A DNA stretch of 64,000 nucleotides, from contig LJSY01000002.1 of assembly GCA_001314805.1 (NCBI GenBank), positions 62,001 through 126,000 of the forward strand, given 5' to 3'. This document shows, one piece after another, positions 51,254 through 62,164 of this stretch (within the stretch, counting starts at the first letter, position 1; every line of letters begins with the position of its first letter). Made by a program: the position numbers and the translations under genes. This stretch comes from Rhodobacteraceae bacterium HLUCCO18. Its GTDB lineage: Bacteria > Pseudomonadota > Alphaproteobacteria > Rhodobacterales > Rhodobacteraceae. The notes beneath the pieces were generated by a model that was not told the origin of the DNA, did no database searches, and worked only from the letters and a program-made list of their open reading frames with translations.

Positions 51254-52528
51254 CTAGCCGTTCTCGGTCAGCACTTCACCGGCGAAGTAGAGCGATCCGC
51301 AGATCAGGATGCGCGCCTCGGGGGCGATACGGGCGATGGCGGCGATGGCCGCGTTCACGTCCTCCGCCTCGCTTGCCGCGATACCGGCCTGTCGCGCGAA
51401 CCCCGCCGTCTCGGCGGCGCTTAGCGTGGCCTTCTGCCCGGGGATCGACACCGCCCAGAGGCGCCGCGCGATCCCGGCGAAGGGGCGCATGAACCCCGCG
51501 ACATCCTTGGTGTTCAGCATGCCGCAGACAAGGTAGGTGGGCCGCTCGGGCAACCCGCGCATGTGATCTGCGATGGCGCTGGCCGCGTGGGGGTTGTGCC
51601 CGCCATCGAGCCAAAGCTCCGCGCCCGGCGCGGCCTTGACCAGCGGTCCGCGCCGCAACCGCTGCATCCGCGCGGGCCATGTGACGTTCCGCATCGCGGC
51701 CTCGCAGGCGGCCTCGTCGTGGCCGAGGGCGCGCAGGGCGGCCAGCGCGGTGCCGGCGTTCTCGATCTGGTGCGCGCCGGGCAGCGCCGGCAGCGGCAGG
51801 TCCAGAAGCCCGGTTTCGTCCTGGAACACCAGCCGCCCGCGTTCCTCCCAGACATGCCAGTGCTGCCCGTGGGCGAGGACCGGCGCACCGAGCCGTTCTG
51901 CGCGCGCTTCGATGACGTCAAGTGCCGCGTCGCTCTGGCGTCCGACGATGACCGGCACGCCGCGCTTGATGATGCCCGCCTTCTCGGCGGCGATATCGGC
52001 CAGCGTGTCGCCGAGGAATTGCTGGTGATCCATGTCCACGGGCGTGATCACCGCCAGGCGCGGGGTCTCGACGACATTGGTCGCGTCCAGCCGCCCGCCA
52101 AGGCCGACCTCCAGCAGCGTCATGTCGGCTGGCGTTTCCGCGAAGGCGACGAAGGCGGCGGCGGTGGTGATCTCGAAATAGGTGATCGCATCGGGGCCGT
52201 TGGCCGCGAGGCAGAGATCGAGGATATCCGACAGCGCCTTTTCTTCTATAAGTTCTCCGGCAAGGCGGATGCGTTCATGGAAGCGCACCAGATGCGGCGA
52301 GGTGTAGGCGTGCACGCCGAGCCCCGCACCCTCCAGCCCCGCGCGGATCATCGCGAGCGTCGAGCCCTTGCCGTTGGTCCCAGCGATATGAACCACGGGG
52401 GGCAGGTCCCGTTCGGGGTGGCCGAGGGCGTCGAGGATACGCCACATGCGGTCCAGCGTCAGGTCGATCAGCTTGGGGTGGAGCGACATCATCCGGTCGA
52501 GGAGGATGTCGGATGTCGGCGCACTCAC
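51254..52528 (-). CDS. folC: Dihydrofolate synthase/folylpolyglutamate synthase
   Basis: 424 residues from a GTG at 52528 overlapping the accD stop as GTGA. It adds glutamate to dihydropteroate and folate. The P-loop [12 protein letters not shown], the Mur-ligase-like [13 protein letters not shown] and [12 protein letters not shown] are present. The accD-folC order is common in Rhodobacterales and other proteobacteria. Confidence 0.94.
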   Translation of the reverse strand: MSAPTSDILLDRMMSLHPKLIDLTLDRMWRILDALGHPERDLPPVVHIAGTNGKGSTLAMIRAGLEGAGLGVHAYTSPHLVRFHERIRLAGELIEEKALSDILDLCLAANGPDAITYFEITTAAAFVAFAETPADMTLLEVGLGGRLDATNVVETPRLAVITPVDMDHQQFLGDTLADIAAEKAGIIKRGVPVIVGRQSDAALDVIEARAERLGAPVLAHGQHWHVWEERGRLVFQDETGLLDLPLPALPGAHQIENAGTALAALRALGHDEAACEAAMRNVTWPARMQRLRRGPLVKAAPGAELWLDGGHNPHAASAIADHMRGLPERPTYLVCGMLNTKDVAGFMRPFAGIARRLWAVSIPGQKATLSAAETAGFARQAGIAASEAEDVNAAIAAIARIAPEARILICGSLYFAGEVLTENG

Positions 52529-53466
52529 GGCTGTGCGGTTTCCGCGCCGGGCTTGGCGTCCTGCGGCCCGGTTTCCTCGCCCGGGCCCGGTGGCGGCAGG
52601 TCACCCATGACGGCGGGGCTGAGGCCCATCAGCATCCGGGTGATGCGGATCAGGTCCTCCCGCATGTCCTTGCGATGGGTCACGCGGTCGAGCATGCCGT
52701 GGTCGAGCAGGTATTCGGCCCGCTGGAAGCCCTCGGGTAGCGTCTCGCGGATGGTCTGTTCGATGACTCGGGGACCGGCGAAGCAGATCAGCGCCCCGGG
52801 CTCGGCGATCTGAACGTCGCCCAGCATGGCATAGGAGGCGGTGACGCCGCCCGTGGTCGGATGTGTCAGCACGACGATATAGGGCAGCCCCGCCTCGCGC
52901 AGCATCTGCACCGCGACGGTCGTGCGCGGCATCTGCATCAGCGACAGGATACCCTCCTGCATGCGGGCGCCGCCGGCGGCGGAGAACAGGATCAGCGGAC
53001 GGCGCAGCGTCACGGCGCGCTGGGCGGCGGCGATGATGGCGTTGCCCACATACATCCCCATGGAGCCGCCCATGAACGAGAAATCCTGCGCCGCCGCGAC
53101 GATGGGCGTGCGGCCCATCTCGCCCTCGGCGACCAGCATCGCCTCGGCCTCTCCGGTCGTCTTCTGCGCGGTGCGCAACCTGTCGGGATACTTCTTCTGG
53201 TCCCGGAACTTGAGCGGATCATCGACCGGCGCGGGCACCGCGACCTCGGTATAGACCCCGGCGTCGAACAGCGCCTCGAACCGCAGGCGTGGCGAGATCG
53301 GCATGTGATGCCCGCAATTGGTGCAGACGTTCAGCGCGTCGCTGAGTTCGCGGTGAAACAGCATGGTTCCGCATTCGTCGCACTTGGTCCAAAGATTCTC
53401 GGGCATCTCGCGGCGCGAGAAGATCGAGTTGATCCGGGGACGAACGTAGTTGGTGATCCAGTTCAT
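52525..53466 (-). CDS. accD: Acetyl-CoA carboxylase carboxyltransferase subunit beta
   Basis: 313 residues. It works with AccA to move the carboxyl group from biotin to acetyl-CoA, giving malonyl-CoA. The N-terminal zinc ribbon (Cys 29, 32, 48, 51; CDECG and CTNCG) is intact. The carboxyltransferase part contains [23 protein letters not shown] and [13 protein letters not shown] Pro/Glu-rich tail follows. It leads folC. Confidence 0.96.
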   Translation of the reverse strand: MNWITNYVRPRINSIFSRREMPENLWTKCDECGTMLFHRELSDALNVCTNCGHHMPISPRLRFEALFDAGVYTEVAVPAPVDDPLKFRDQKKYPDRLRTAQKTTGEAEAMLVAEGEMGRTPIVAAAQDFSFMGGSMGMYVGNAIIAAAQRAVTLRRPLILFSAAGGARMQEGILSLMQMPRTTVAVQMLREAGLPYIVVLTHPTTGGVTASYAMLGDVQIAEPGALICFAGPRVIEQTIRETLPEGFQRAEYLLDHGMLDRVTHRKDMREDLIRITRMLMGLSPAVMGDLPPPGPGEETGPQDAKPGAETAQP

Positions 53467-53551
53467 GCGCTGCTTTCGGGTGCCACTGCTGCAAGGACCT
53501 CTGTCGCGCCCGAAATAGGCCCCGCCCGGAGGAATTGCAATCGTGCGGCCG

Positions 53552-54442
53552 TCAGGTCGCCTGTCGCCGGACGACCAGCCGTATCACCGCCCAGAGCGCG
53601 ACCGTCGTGGCGATGTCTAGGTAGAAGAGCGGCCTGATTTCTTCCGAGGACGGCGAGATCGGCGCGACGTAGAGCGCCAGCCCCGAAAGCGGCCCCTCGG
53701 TCGCAACCAGAAGGATTGCCAGCGCGTTGTTGACGAAATGCATGGACCACGCGGCACCGATATTCCCTGTCACGGCGGTGAGGTCCGCGGCCAGCAGCGC
53801 GAAAACGAAGACGGCGGCCATCATCAGCCAGGTGTTGTCGCCCATGATCTCGGGTTGGTAGTGGAGGCCCGCGAAAATCGCCGAGGGCAGCACCATCCAC
53901 ATGACCGGAGAGGAGAACCGCGCCGCCAGCTGCTGCTGCATGTAACCGCGGAAAAGCACCTCCTCCGCGCCGGTCTGGATCAGCACCCCCACCAGCGCCA
54001 GCGGCAGGAAGCTGAGCCAGAGGCTCATCTCCAGATTCGGAAGCGGCGTCAGACTGGGCGTCGGGATCAGGGCCGTGACGGCGAAGACCACCGCGCAGAT
54101 CAGGAACGCGATCCCGAAGTCGCGCAACAGCTGACCCATCGGTCCGAAGAGGCTCTGGACCCGGCGGCGGTGCAGGAAACGGACGGCCAGCATCGGACCC
54201 AGCGCCATGCCGACGAAGGTCGCCAGAAGCAGGATCGTTCCTGTCGGGCCGGCGCTGCCCGCCAGTTCCCTGAGCCAGCTCTGCGCCCCGTCGACCCCGC
54301 TCCACAGGACAACCAGTCCGAAGATCGCGGCGACGCCCAGCGCGTAGACGACCGCCGTCAGGAACAGGCCGAGGAACAGACGCCAGAGTTCGGAATTCTG
54401 GCGCGCTGGCGCCACGAAGGGCGTATGGGCGGAATACTGCAT
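53552..54442 (-). CDS. CPBP-family intramembrane glutamic protease
   Basis: 296 residues from the ATG at 54442 (MQYSAHTPF), with about eight membrane helices. The catalytic motif GAEEVLFRG (EExxxR), FAGLHY (His) and SMHFVNNA (HxxxN) are present. These proteases (Rce1/CAAX family) cut membrane or prenylated peptides; the bacterial substrate is unknown. It is divergent from ilvD. Confidence 0.88.
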   Translation of the reverse strand: MQYSAHTPFVAPARQNSELWRLFLGLFLTAVVYALGVAAIFGLVVLWSGVDGAQSWLRELAGSAGPTGTILLLATFVGMALGPMLAVRFLHRRRVQSLFGPMGQLLRDFGIAFLICAVVFAVTALIPTPSLTPLPNLEMSLWLSFLPLALVGVLIQTGAEEVLFRGYMQQQLAARFSSPVMWMVLPSAIFAGLHYQPEIMGDNTWLMMAAVFVFALLAADLTAVTGNIGAAWSMHFVNNALAILLVATEGPLSGLALYVAPISPSSEEIRPLFYLDIATTVALWAVIRLVVRRQAT

Positions 54443-54599
54443 CTTGGCGTGCCTGCTCGAAGCCTTGCTCCTTCTCATCCTAGCCGACACGGACGCCAGC
54501 GTCCATCTTGACGGTCGCGACTTGTCTCGCATTCGACCGGCGTCTATTCCGGACAGCGAAGAAATCGCGCGCGATGCCGAGACACCGAGGGAGACGAGA

Positions 54600-56333
54600 A
54601 TGCAGAAGGGCAATCTGGACAAATCGAAACTGCCCAGCCGACACGTGACGGAGGGACCCGCCCGCGCGCCGCACCGGTCCTATTTTTACGCCATGGGCCT
54701 GACCGACGAGGAAATCCATCAGCCCTTCGTCGGCGTCGCCACCTGCTGGAACGAGGCCGCGCCCTGCAACATCGCGCTGAGCCGTCAGGCGCAGTCGGTG
54801 AAACTGGGCGTGAAGCACGCCAACGGTACCCCGCGCGAGTTCACGACGATCACGGTGACCGACGGGATCGCCATGGGCCATGAGGGGATGCGCTCCTCGC
54901 TGGCCAGCCGCGACGCCATTGCCGACACGGTCGAGCTGACGATGCGCGGGCATTGCTATGACGCGCTGGTGGGCCTTGCGGGCTGCGACAAGTCGCTGCC
55001 CGGCATGATGATGGCGATGGTTCGCCTCAACGTGCCGTCGGTCTTCATTTATGGCGGGTCGATCCTGCCCGGCCGGCTGGATGGCCGCGACATCACCGTG
55101 CAGGACGTGTTCGAGGCTGTGGGTCAGCACCAGGCCGGCAACCTCAGCGACGAGGCGCTCGCGGTGATCGAACGCGTCGCCTGTCCGAGTGCCGGGGCCT
55201 GTGGCGGGCAGTTCACCGCCAACACCATGGCCTGCGTGTCCGAGGCGATCGGGCTCGCGCTGCCCAACTCTTCCGGTGCGCCCGCGCCCTACGAGTCCCG
55301 CGACCAGTATGGCGTGGCCTCGGGCGAGGCGGTGATGATGCTGCTGGAAAAAGGCATCCGCGCCCGCGACGTGGTCACTCGCAAGAGCCTCGAGAACGCC
55401 GCGCGGGTCGTGGCCTGCACCGGCGGGTCGACCAACGCGGGGCTTCACCTGCCGGCCATCGCGCATGAGGCGGGGATCGAGTTCGACCTGTTCGACGTCT
55501 GCGACATCTTCCACGACACGCCCTATTTCGTCGACATGAAGCCCGGCGGCCAGTTCGTGGCCAAGGACCTCTACGAGGCGGGCGGCGTGCCTGTCGTGAT
55601 GAAGGAGCTCAGGAAGATCGGCCTCATCCACGAGGATTGCATGACCGCCACGGGCCGCGTGATGGGCGAGGAGATCGACCTGATCGAGCGGGAGGCCGAT
55701 GGCCGCGTCATCTACCCGGCCTCGACGCCGATCACCGAGACCGGCGGTGTTGTTGGTCTGAAGGGCAACCTCGCCCCCGACGGGGCCATCGTGAAGGTCG
55801 CGGGCATCGCGCCCGAGAACCAGGTCTTCACCGGACCGGCGCGCGTCTTCGAGTGCGAGGAGGACGCCTTCGAGGCGGTCAAGAACCGCGCCTACGAGGA
55901 AGGCGAGGTTATCGTGATCCGCAACGAGGGGCCCAAGGGCGGCCCCGGCATGCGCGAGATGCTGGCCACGACCTCGGCGCTTTCGGGTCAGGGCATGGGC
56001 AAGAAGGTCGCGCTGATCACCGATGGCCGCTTCTCGGGCGCCACGCGCGGCTTCTGCGTGGGCCATGTCGGGCCCGAGGCCGCTGTCGGTGGTCCCATCG
56101 GCCTGATCGAGGACGGCGACATGATCACCATCGACGCGATCAAGGGCGAGCTTTCCGTCGCGCTCACCGACGCGGAGCTGGAGGCGCGCAAGGCCGACTG
56201 GAAAGGTCCGCGCGACACGATCTATGCCACCGGCGCCCTGTGGAAATACGCGCAGCTCGTGGGCGAGGCGCGCTGGGGCGCGGTCACGCATCCGGGCGGT
56301 ACCGCGGAAAAGCATGTCTACGCGGATATCTGA
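54600..56333 (+). CDS. ilvD: Dihydroxy-acid dehydratase
   Basis: 577 residues from the ATG at 54600 (MQKGNLDKSK), with GGGAGA upstream; a longer upstream frame crosses the promoter region. An iron-sulfur enzyme of valine, leucine and isoleucine synthesis. Cluster-binding cysteines lie in LAGCDKSLPGM and CPSAGACGGQFTANTM. It overlaps the following lipoprotein gene by 20 nt. Confidence 0.95.
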   Translation: MQKGNLDKSKLPSRHVTEGPARAPHRSYFYAMGLTDEEIHQPFVGVATCWNEAAPCNIALSRQAQSVKLGVKHANGTPREFTTITVTDGIAMGHEGMRSSLASRDAIADTVELTMRGHCYDALVGLAGCDKSLPGMMMAMVRLNVPSVFIYGGSILPGRLDGRDITVQDVFEAVGQHQAGNLSDEALAVIERVACPSAGACGGQFTANTMACVSEAIGLALPNSSGAPAPYESRDQYGVASGEAVMMLLEKGIRARDVVTRKSLENAARVVACTGGSTNAGLHLPAIAHEAGIEFDLFDVCDIFHDTPYFVDMKPGGQFVAKDLYEAGGVPVVMKELRKIGLIHEDCMTATGRVMGEEIDLIEREADGRVIYPASTPITETGGVVGLKGNLAPDGAIVKVAGIAPENQVFTGPARVFECEEDAFEAVKNRAYEEGEVIVIRNEGPKGGPGMREMLATTSALSGQGMGKKVALITDGRFSGATRGFCVGHVGPEAAVGGPIGLIEDGDMITIDAIKGELSVALTDAELEARKADWKGPRDTIYATGALWKYAQLVGEARWGAVTHPGGTAEKHVYADI

Positions 56334-57066
56334 TCGCCTCCGTCCCCTGGCGGTTCTTGCGGCCCTGGCGCTGGTGCCGGGCTGTGTGGCCGGACTGGGG
56401 GGCGGAGGCACCGGGGGCGCGCCGGCCGAGGCGGTGGTCACGAGCGACATGGTCGTGATCACCGGCCCGCCGGGTTTCTGCATCGACGAGACGGCCACGC
56501 GGGCCGAGAGCGATACGGCCTTCGTCCTTCTGGGCAATTGCGCCGCGATCTCGAATTCCCGGCGCGCCGCGCAGCCCGAGGTGCCCGTGGTCCTGACGGC
56601 GGCCATTTCCGAGGCGTCCGACGGCGGAACGATTTCCGAAAGCCTCGAGGATCTCGATATCTATTTCCGGTCCGAGGAAGGGCGCCAGCTGCTCAGCCGG
56701 ACGCAGGACCCGGACTCCGTGACCGTCATCGAAACCCTCGTCGAGGCCGAGCGATTCATGATCCATGCCAGCGATGCAAGCTCGGGCGCGATGGAGGGTG
56801 TGGCGGACGATTACTGGCGGGCCTATTTCGACCTCGGATCGCGGATCGCCACCCTCTCGGTCTTCGCGCTGCAGGGCGAGACCGTCACCCGCGAGGACAG
56901 CCTGATCACGCTCAGGAACTTCGCGCTGACTGTGAGTCTCGCCAATGCAGGCGACGGCATGGCGGTGGACGGCACTGTTGCAGGGACGCCGCCAACCGCG
57001 ACGGCGACGCCGGAGACGCGCGGCGGGCTTTTCAACGTGGGTCTCTTTCGGCGAATATTCGACTGA
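56314..57066 (+). CDS. Putative lipoprotein of unknown function
   Basis: 250 residues from the ATG at 56314, inside the last 20 nt of ilvD. A signal with lipobox LVPGC (Cys near residue 24) predicts a lipid anchor. A Gly-rich spacer (GLGGGGTGGAP) and a mixed alpha/beta part follow; two cysteines (GFCIDE, GNCAAIS) may pair. The C-terminus is RGGLFNVGLFRRIFD. I do not recognise the family; it may be restricted to Rhodobacteraceae. Confidence 0.75.
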   Translation: MSTRISDRLRPLAVLAALALVPGCVAGLGGGGTGGAPAEAVVTSDMVVITGPPGFCIDETATRAESDTAFVLLGNCAAISNSRRAAQPEVPVVLTAAISEASDGGTISESLEDLDIYFRSEEGRQLLSRTQDPDSVTVIETLVEAERFMIHASDASSGAMEGVADDYWRAYFDLGSRIATLSVFALQGETVTREDSLITLRNFALTVSLANAGDGMAVDGTVAGTPPTATATPETRGGLFNVGLFRRIFD

Positions 57067-57081
57067 TCGCAGGCCCAGGGC

Positions 57082-57885
57082 ATGGGAACCGGCGCGCCCC
57101 GGAGGGACGTAACGATAGGACAGCAATCGGCAGGCTTGTTCGAACGGCTCGGGCTGGGGCATTCCCTCAGGCGCTGGCGCCGTGCGCTCGACTCCGGCAC
57201 GCTGTCCGCCGCGGAGATCCGCGGCATCCTGTCCGAGATCCGGTCCCTTCGCGGTCGGCTCGATGCGCTGTCGGCCGAGGCCCAGACGGCGCTTTTGCGG
57301 CGGACGGACGCCGCTGCCGCCACCATCAACGACATCCCCTGCGACTGGTCCGGGCGTCCGGGCCCATGGAACGCGGCGATGCGCCCGCGCGGGATCGTGC
57401 ATTTGCCCTCGCCCACGGCGCTGTCGACCGGCGTCACGGTCTATCACGACGCGACCCGCCACGATCTGAGCCTGCGGCAGGACATGGCGACCGGGGGGCA
57501 GGGCGACGCGCGCTTCGGTCTGGTCCTCGAGGTCTACCGCTTCGACGGCAGTTTCGTGTCCTTCGTGCATGACCTTCCGGCGGAGGCGATCGCGGGGCTG
57601 ACGCTCAACCATTTCATCGCCGTCGATATCCGGGCCGAACGCGAACAGCCGCTCGAGGTCTACGCGCGGCTGAACGTGCAGCACGGTCCGAACGTCGAAC
57701 AGATGGTGCGGCAGGTCGATTTCCGGGGCGAGAGCGGGCGGGCGGAATTCGACCTCGCCTATTCGAGAATCAACGAGCGGCGGATCGAGAAGGCATGGCT
57801 GGACCTGATCCTCGAAGGGCCGGAGATGACCCGCATCGCGATCTGGGACGTGGTCGTCATGCGTGCGCCCCGCGCCGATGTCTGA
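57082..57885 (+). CDS. DUF6478-like protein of unknown function
   Basis: 267 residues. It starts with a helical part (AGLFERLGLGHSLRRWRRAL then a coiled-coil-like region to about 75) and continues with a beta-rich part (RPGPWNAAMRPRGIVHLPSP, FIAVDIRAEREQPLEVYARL). It resembles a DUF6478-like family I associate with Rhodobacteraceae, from memory. It follows the lipoprotein with a 15-nt gap and precedes another unknown, so the three may form a small unit. Function unknown. Confidence 0.72.
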   Translation: MGTGAPRRDVTIGQQSAGLFERLGLGHSLRRWRRALDSGTLSAAEIRGILSEIRSLRGRLDALSAEAQTALLRRTDAAAATINDIPCDWSGRPGPWNAAMRPRGIVHLPSPTALSTGVTVYHDATRHDLSLRQDMATGGQGDARFGLVLEVYRFDGSFVSFVHDLPAEAIAGLTLNHFIAVDIRAEREQPLEVYARLNVQHGPNVEQMVRQVDFRGESGRAEFDLAYSRINERRIEKAWLDLILEGPEMTRIAIWDVVVMRAPRADV

Positions 57886-57903
57886 GTGTCACGAGGGGCG
57901 GGA

Positions 57904-58275
57904 ATGAGCGAAGAGAAACTGGTGAAGGTCGCGTTTCAGGCAGGACGCTACGAGGGCGAGCTTCACGCGCCGGAGGACACCGGGATCGAGGCCGTCCATG
58001 ACGGGCGCGTGATCGCCGCCGCCCGCCTCACGCATTGCGAAGACGGCGCGTCCGGGACGCGGGTGAGCATCGATTTACCCGCCGATATCATGTCCGACGG
58101 TGTGCAGGTCGTATCCCTGCGATCCACGGTGTCGGGCGCGGTTCTGGACCGGATCACGTTTCTGGCCGGTCATATCCTGGACGACGACATCCGCGCCGAG
58201 ATCACTCTGCTCCGCGACGAGCTGGAGATGCTGAAACGCGCGTTCCGGCGGCATGTCAGCACGGAATCCGGGTAA
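57904..58275 (+). CDS. Small conserved protein of unknown function
   Basis: 123 residues from the ATG at 57904 with GAGGGGCGGGA upstream. It has a beta-rich body (VKVAFQAGRYEGELH) and a C-terminal helix (ITLLRDELEMLKRAFRRHV) that could form a coiled coil, suggesting dimerisation. It follows the DUF6478-like gene by 18 nt and converges with argG. No family is recognised. Confidence 0.68.
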   Translation: MSEEKLVKVAFQAGRYEGELHAPEDTGIEAVHDGRVIAAARLTHCEDGASGTRVSIDLPADIMSDGVQVVSLRSTVSGAVLDRITFLAGHILDDDIRAEITLLRDELEMLKRAFRRHVSTESG

Positions 58276-58301
58276 TGTAACCGTTAGAAATCGCTTTCAG
58301 G

Positions 58302-59519
58302 TTACGAAATCCGCCGGTTCCGCGCCGCCAGCAACTTCAGCCTCAGTGCGTTCAGCTGAATGAACCCCTGCGCATCGGTCTGATCGTAGGCGCCGGCGTC
58401 GTCCTCGAAGGTGACATGCGCCTCGGAATAGAGGCTGTGATCGGACCAGCGCGCGACCGTCCGGGCAGATCCCTTGTAAAGTTTCACGCGCACCGTGCCG
58501 GTGACATGGTCCTGGCTCTTGTCGATGAGAGCCTGCAGCATCTCGCGCTCGGGCGAGAACCAGAAGCCGTTGTAGATCAGCTCCGCATAGCGTGGCATGA
58601 TCGAATCCTTCAGGTGCCCCGCGCCGGAATCCAGCGTGATCTGTTCGATGCCGCGATGCGCCTCCAGCAGGATGGTGCCTCCGGGCGTCTCGTAGATGCC
58701 GCGCGATTTCATCCCGACGAAGCGGTTCTCCACGAGGTCGAGCCGGCCGACGCCATGCTTGCCGCCCAGCGCGTTGAGCTGCGTCAGGATCGCGGCTGGC
58801 GACATCGGTTTACCATCGATGGCGATGGCGTCGCCCTTTTCGAAGGTGATCTCCACCATCTCGGGCGTGTCGGGCGCGTCCTCGGGATGCACCGTGCGCT
58901 GATAGACGTAATCGGGTGCCTCCTCGGCGGGGTTTTCCAGCACCTTGCCCTCCGACGAGGTGTGCAGAAGGTTCGCGTCGACGCTGAACGGCGCTTCGCC
59001 GCGTTTGTCCTTGGCGATCGGGATCTGGTGCGCCTCGGCCCATTCCAGAAGCTTCGTCCGGCTGGTCAGGTCCCATTCCCGCCACGGCGCGATGACCTTG
59101 ATGTCGGGGTTCAGCGCATAGGCGCTGAGCTCGAACCGCACCTGGTCGTTGCCCTTGCCGGTGGCACCATGACTGACGGCGTCGGCGCCCGTCTCGGCGG
59201 CGATCTCGACAAGTCGCTTGGAGATCAGCGGCCGCGCGATGGACGTGCCCAGAAGGTAGAGCCCCTCGTAAAGCGCGTTGGCGCGGAACATCGGAAAGAC
59301 GAAGTCGCGGACGAATTCCTCGCGCAGGTCCTCGATGTAGATCTCCTTGACGCCAAGCATCTGCGCTTTCTTGCTGGCGGGCTCCAGTTCCTCGCCCTGA
59401 CCCAGATCGGCGGTGAAGGTCACGACCTCGCAGCCGTATTCCGTCTGCAACCATTTGAGGATGATCGAGGTATCGAGCCCGCCGGAATAGGCGAGAACAA
59501 CCTTCTTGGGTGCGGACAT
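58302..59519 (-). CDS. argG: Argininosuccinate synthase
   Basis: 405 residues. ATP-dependent ligation of citrulline and aspartate. The ATP PP-loop [14 protein letters not shown] is at residues 8-21, and [15 protein letters not shown] and the C-terminal substrate-binding stretches are present. The ATG is the first of the frame. It is divergent from a membrane protein gene. Confidence 0.97.
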   Translation of the reverse strand: MSAPKKVVLAYSGGLDTSIILKWLQTEYGCEVVTFTADLGQGEELEPASKKAQMLGVKEIYIEDLREEFVRDFVFPMFRANALYEGLYLLGTSIARPLISKRLVEIAAETGADAVSHGATGKGNDQVRFELSAYALNPDIKVIAPWREWDLTSRTKLLEWAEAHQIPIAKDKRGEAPFSVDANLLHTSSEGKVLENPAEEAPDYVYQRTVHPEDAPDTPEMVEITFEKGDAIAIDGKPMSPAAILTQLNALGGKHGVGRLDLVENRFVGMKSRGIYETPGGTILLEAHRGIEQITLDSGAGHLKDSIMPRYAELIYNGFWFSPEREMLQALIDKSQDHVTGTVRVKLYKGSARTVARWSDHSLYSEAHVTFEDDAGAYDQTDAQGFIQLNALRLKLLAARNRRIS

Positions 59520-59602
59520 GTCGGTGCTCCGTCGGCGTTTATCGTTGACCGCGCGGGCGATACCGGGTTTTCAGGGGCGGGGCAAGGCGACCGGAGAGTG
59601 TG

Positions 59603-60400
59603 ATGGATTATGGGTATCAATTGCTGCGTCATGTGCTGCAGCAGGTGTTCGGCAACCTGCGCGAGGCGGCGCAACTGACGCTGGTGCTGTTTCTTGCGCC
59701 GTTCGTGGGGTTTCTGTTTCTGGGCTTCGGCGCGATGACGATGGGGACCATGCCCGACCCGGGGGCGGCGGGCGCGAGCGCTCTGGGCGGCCTGCTTCTC
59801 CTGATCTTCGCGGTCATCGCCTATTGCTGGGCCGCCGTCGGCTGGCACCGCTACGTGCTGCTGGAGGAGACCGGGAACGGGGTCTTGCCACAATGGCGCT
59901 GGGACAGGGTGAAGGCCTATTTCGGCCGCGCCTTCGTTGTCGGTCTGGTGGTGATCCTCGCCGTGATCGGCGGCGGCCTCGTCGTCGCGCTGGCCGTGGG
60001 TCTCACGCAATCGACGGGCATCGCGTTGCTTCTGGGGATCGGTCTTGTCTTCGGCGCGTCCTGGGTGGCTACGCGGATCGGCCTCGTCCTGCCGGCGGCC
60101 GCGATCGGGGAGCGCATGACGCTTTCCGAAAGCTGGGCGGCGACGCGCCCGGTGTCGAGCCAGATCCTCCTGCCGCTGATCGTGATCGCGCTGGCCGTGG
60201 GCCTGATCGGGCAGGTGATCCTGCTGATCTTCGGGCAGACGGTGACGGTCGACGTGTTCGGCACGATGCAGGAACAGGTGACGCTGACCCTGCCCGGGCA
60301 GATCGCCAACGGCCTCGTCTCGTGGCTGCAGATCCTCGTGAACCTCGCGCTCATGACGACGCTTTACGGCAACCTGATCGAGGGCCGGCCCCTCAACTGA
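59603..60400 (+). CDS. Integral membrane protein of unknown function
   Basis: 265 residues from the ATG at 59603 (a GTG codon immediately precedes it). About six hydrophobic segments, with a family-like WHRYVLLEE and RPVSSQILLPLIVIAL. It resembles DUF-type membrane proteins of Rhodobacteraceae. GGAGAGTGTG precedes the start. It may be co-transcribed with ilvA. Function unknown. Confidence 0.78.
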   Translation: MDYGYQLLRHVLQQVFGNLREAAQLTLVLFLAPFVGFLFLGFGAMTMGTMPDPGAAGASALGGLLLLIFAVIAYCWAAVGWHRYVLLEETGNGVLPQWRWDRVKAYFGRAFVVGLVVILAVIGGGLVVALAVGLTQSTGIALLLGIGLVFGASWVATRIGLVLPAAAIGERMTLSESWAATRPVSSQILLPLIVIALAVGLIGQVILLIFGQTVTVDVFGTMQEQVTLTLPGQIANGLVSWLQILVNLALMTTLYGNLIEGRPLN

Positions 60401-60439
60401 CGGCTGGACAGGCGCGGCGGCTTGGGGCAGGGCGATTAC

Positions 60440-61687
60440 ATGACCGAATTTGCCGATGCCGCACGCGCCGCCGCCCAGGCCCTGCGCGACCTCTTTCCGC
60501 CCACGCCGCTGCAGAAGAACGCGTTTCTGTCCGAGCGCCACGACGCCGAGATCTGGCTGAAGCGCGAGGATCTGTCGCCCGTGCGCTCCTACAAGATCCG
60601 TGGCGCGTTCAACGCCATGCGCAAGCGGCTGTCCTCCGACCCCGGTCAGGCGCATTTCGTCTGCGCCAGTGCCGGCAACCACGCGCAGGGACTTGCCTTT
60701 GCCTGCGCGCATTTCGGCGTGCGGGGCACGATCTTCATGCCGGTCACCACGCCCGCGCAGAAAATCGACAAGACGCGCGTCTTTGGCGGCGACAATGTCG
60801 AGATACGGCTGGTGGGCGATTTCTTCGACGAAACGCTCGCGGCGGCCAGGGCGTTCTGTGCCGATGCGGGCGCCCATTTCCTGCCGCCCTTCGACGACCC
60901 CCACGTGATCGAGGGGCAGGCCTCCGTCGCCGTCGAGATGGTGCAGGAACTTGGCGGACCGCCCGATGTTCTGGTGCTGCCGGTGGGCGGCGGCGGCCTT
61001 TCGGCGGGGATGATCCGCTATCTCGGGGCGACGAACGCCATGTGCGACGTGGTTCTGGTCGAGCCCTGCGGCGGCCCGAGCCTGACCGCGGCGTTGAAGG
61101 CGGGCGCGCCGAAGGAGGTGCGGATCACCGATACCTTTGTCGACGGTGCCGCCGTGGCCCGCATCGGCGATCTGACCTTCGACGTGCTCAAGGACATCGA
61201 CCCGTCCTCCGTCCTGCTGGCGCCGGAAAACAGGATCTGCGTCACCATTCAGGAGATGCTGAACCACGAGGGCATCGTGCTGGAGCCTGCCGGCGCGCTG
61301 TCGCTGGACATCCTTCCCGAGATCGCCGAGCGCATCCGGGGCAAGCGCGTGGTCTGCGTCACCTCCGGCGGCAACTTCGATTTCGAGCGTCTGCCCGAGG
61401 TCAAGGAACGCGCCATGCGTTTCCAGGGTCGGAAGAAATACTTCATCCTCCGCCTGCCGCAACGGCCCGGCGCGTTGCGCGACTTCCTCGAACTTCTGGG
61501 CCCCGACGACGACATCGCCCGCTTCGAGTATCTCAAGAAATCGGCGCGCAACTTCGGCTCGGTCCTGATCGGGATCGAGACGCGGGAAGCCTCCGCGTTC
61601 CCGGACCTGTTCGCGCGCATCACCGAACGCGGTTTCGCGTTCCGCGACATCACCGAGGACGAGTTGCTGGCCGAGTTCCTTATCTAG
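60440..61687 (+). CDS. ilvA: Threonine dehydratase (biosynthetic, short form)
   Basis: 415 residues from the ATG at 60440 (MTEFADAARA); an ATG 18 nt upstream is less likely. PLP enzyme that makes 2-oxobutanoate from threonine for isoleucine. The PLP Lys lies in SPVRSYKIRGAF, the PLP-phosphate loop in LPVGGGGLSAG. The C-terminal ACT-like domain (FILRLPQRPGALRDFLELLG) for isoleucine feedback is single, as in short forms. It overlaps the converging Hpt gene by 8 nt. Confidence 0.94.
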   Translation: MTEFADAARAAAQALRDLFPPTPLQKNAFLSERHDAEIWLKREDLSPVRSYKIRGAFNAMRKRLSSDPGQAHFVCASAGNHAQGLAFACAHFGVRGTIFMPVTTPAQKIDKTRVFGGDNVEIRLVGDFFDETLAAARAFCADAGAHFLPPFDDPHVIEGQASVAVEMVQELGGPPDVLVLPVGGGGLSAGMIRYLGATNAMCDVVLVEPCGGPSLTAALKAGAPKEVRITDTFVDGAAVARIGDLTFDVLKDIDPSSVLLAPENRICVTIQEMLNHEGIVLEPAGALSLDILPEIAERIRGKRVVCVTSGGNFDFERLPEVKERAMRFQGRKKYFILRLPQRPGALRDFLELLGPDDDIARFEYLKKSARNFGSVLIGIETREASAFPDLFARITERGFAFRDITEDELLAEFLI

Positions 61688-62012
61688 CGGCCGACAGTTC
61701 CGGCACCTGCAGCCGCGCGCTCTCCAGCGCTTTTTGGTAGCTGTGCACGACAGCGGCGAGATCCGGGGGGCGGCCTTCCCGGCATGCGCCCTCCGCCTCT
61801 TCGCAGGCGCGGACCATGGCGACGAAGCCCAGATTGGCCGCGCTGCCCCGGAGGAAATGGAAATCCCCGGCCGACGGTGGCGCGACGGCTGCGCCCATCT
61901 GCTCCAGTTTCTCGCCGATCTCCGAGAAGAAGAGCAGCACGATCTCCGTGAAATCCTCTGCGCCGATGTCGTCGCGCAACGACATCAGGCGGTCCAAATC
62001 AACACCACTCAT
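61680..62012 (-). CDS. Histidine phosphotransfer (Hpt) domain protein
   Basis: 110 residues from the ATG at 62012 (MSGVDLDRLM). The phosphorylatable His is residue 52 in FHFLRGSAANLGF, the Hpt consensus. It is a stand-alone relay protein. It is divergent from a response regulator-phosphatase gene 152 bp away, its likely partner. No histidine kinase gene is in the window. Confidence 0.85.
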   Translation of the reverse strand: MSGVDLDRLMSLRDDIGAEDFTEIVLLFFSEIGEKLEQMGAAVAPPSAGDFHFLRGSAANLGFVAMVRACEEAEGACREGRPPDLAAVVHSYQKALESARLQVPELSAAR

Positions 62013-62164
62013 CCGAACAACTCCTGCGCGCCCCGCGCCTTTCATGCGGCAGGCGGCGTAAAGGAATCCTTCCGGCAAAGGCGCCTCTTCCTGCGATTTG
62101 AGTCATTCACGCGGCGTTAAGCCCTTCTGTGGGACCACGGTCGGATCGCAACGAAGAGGCCTTG

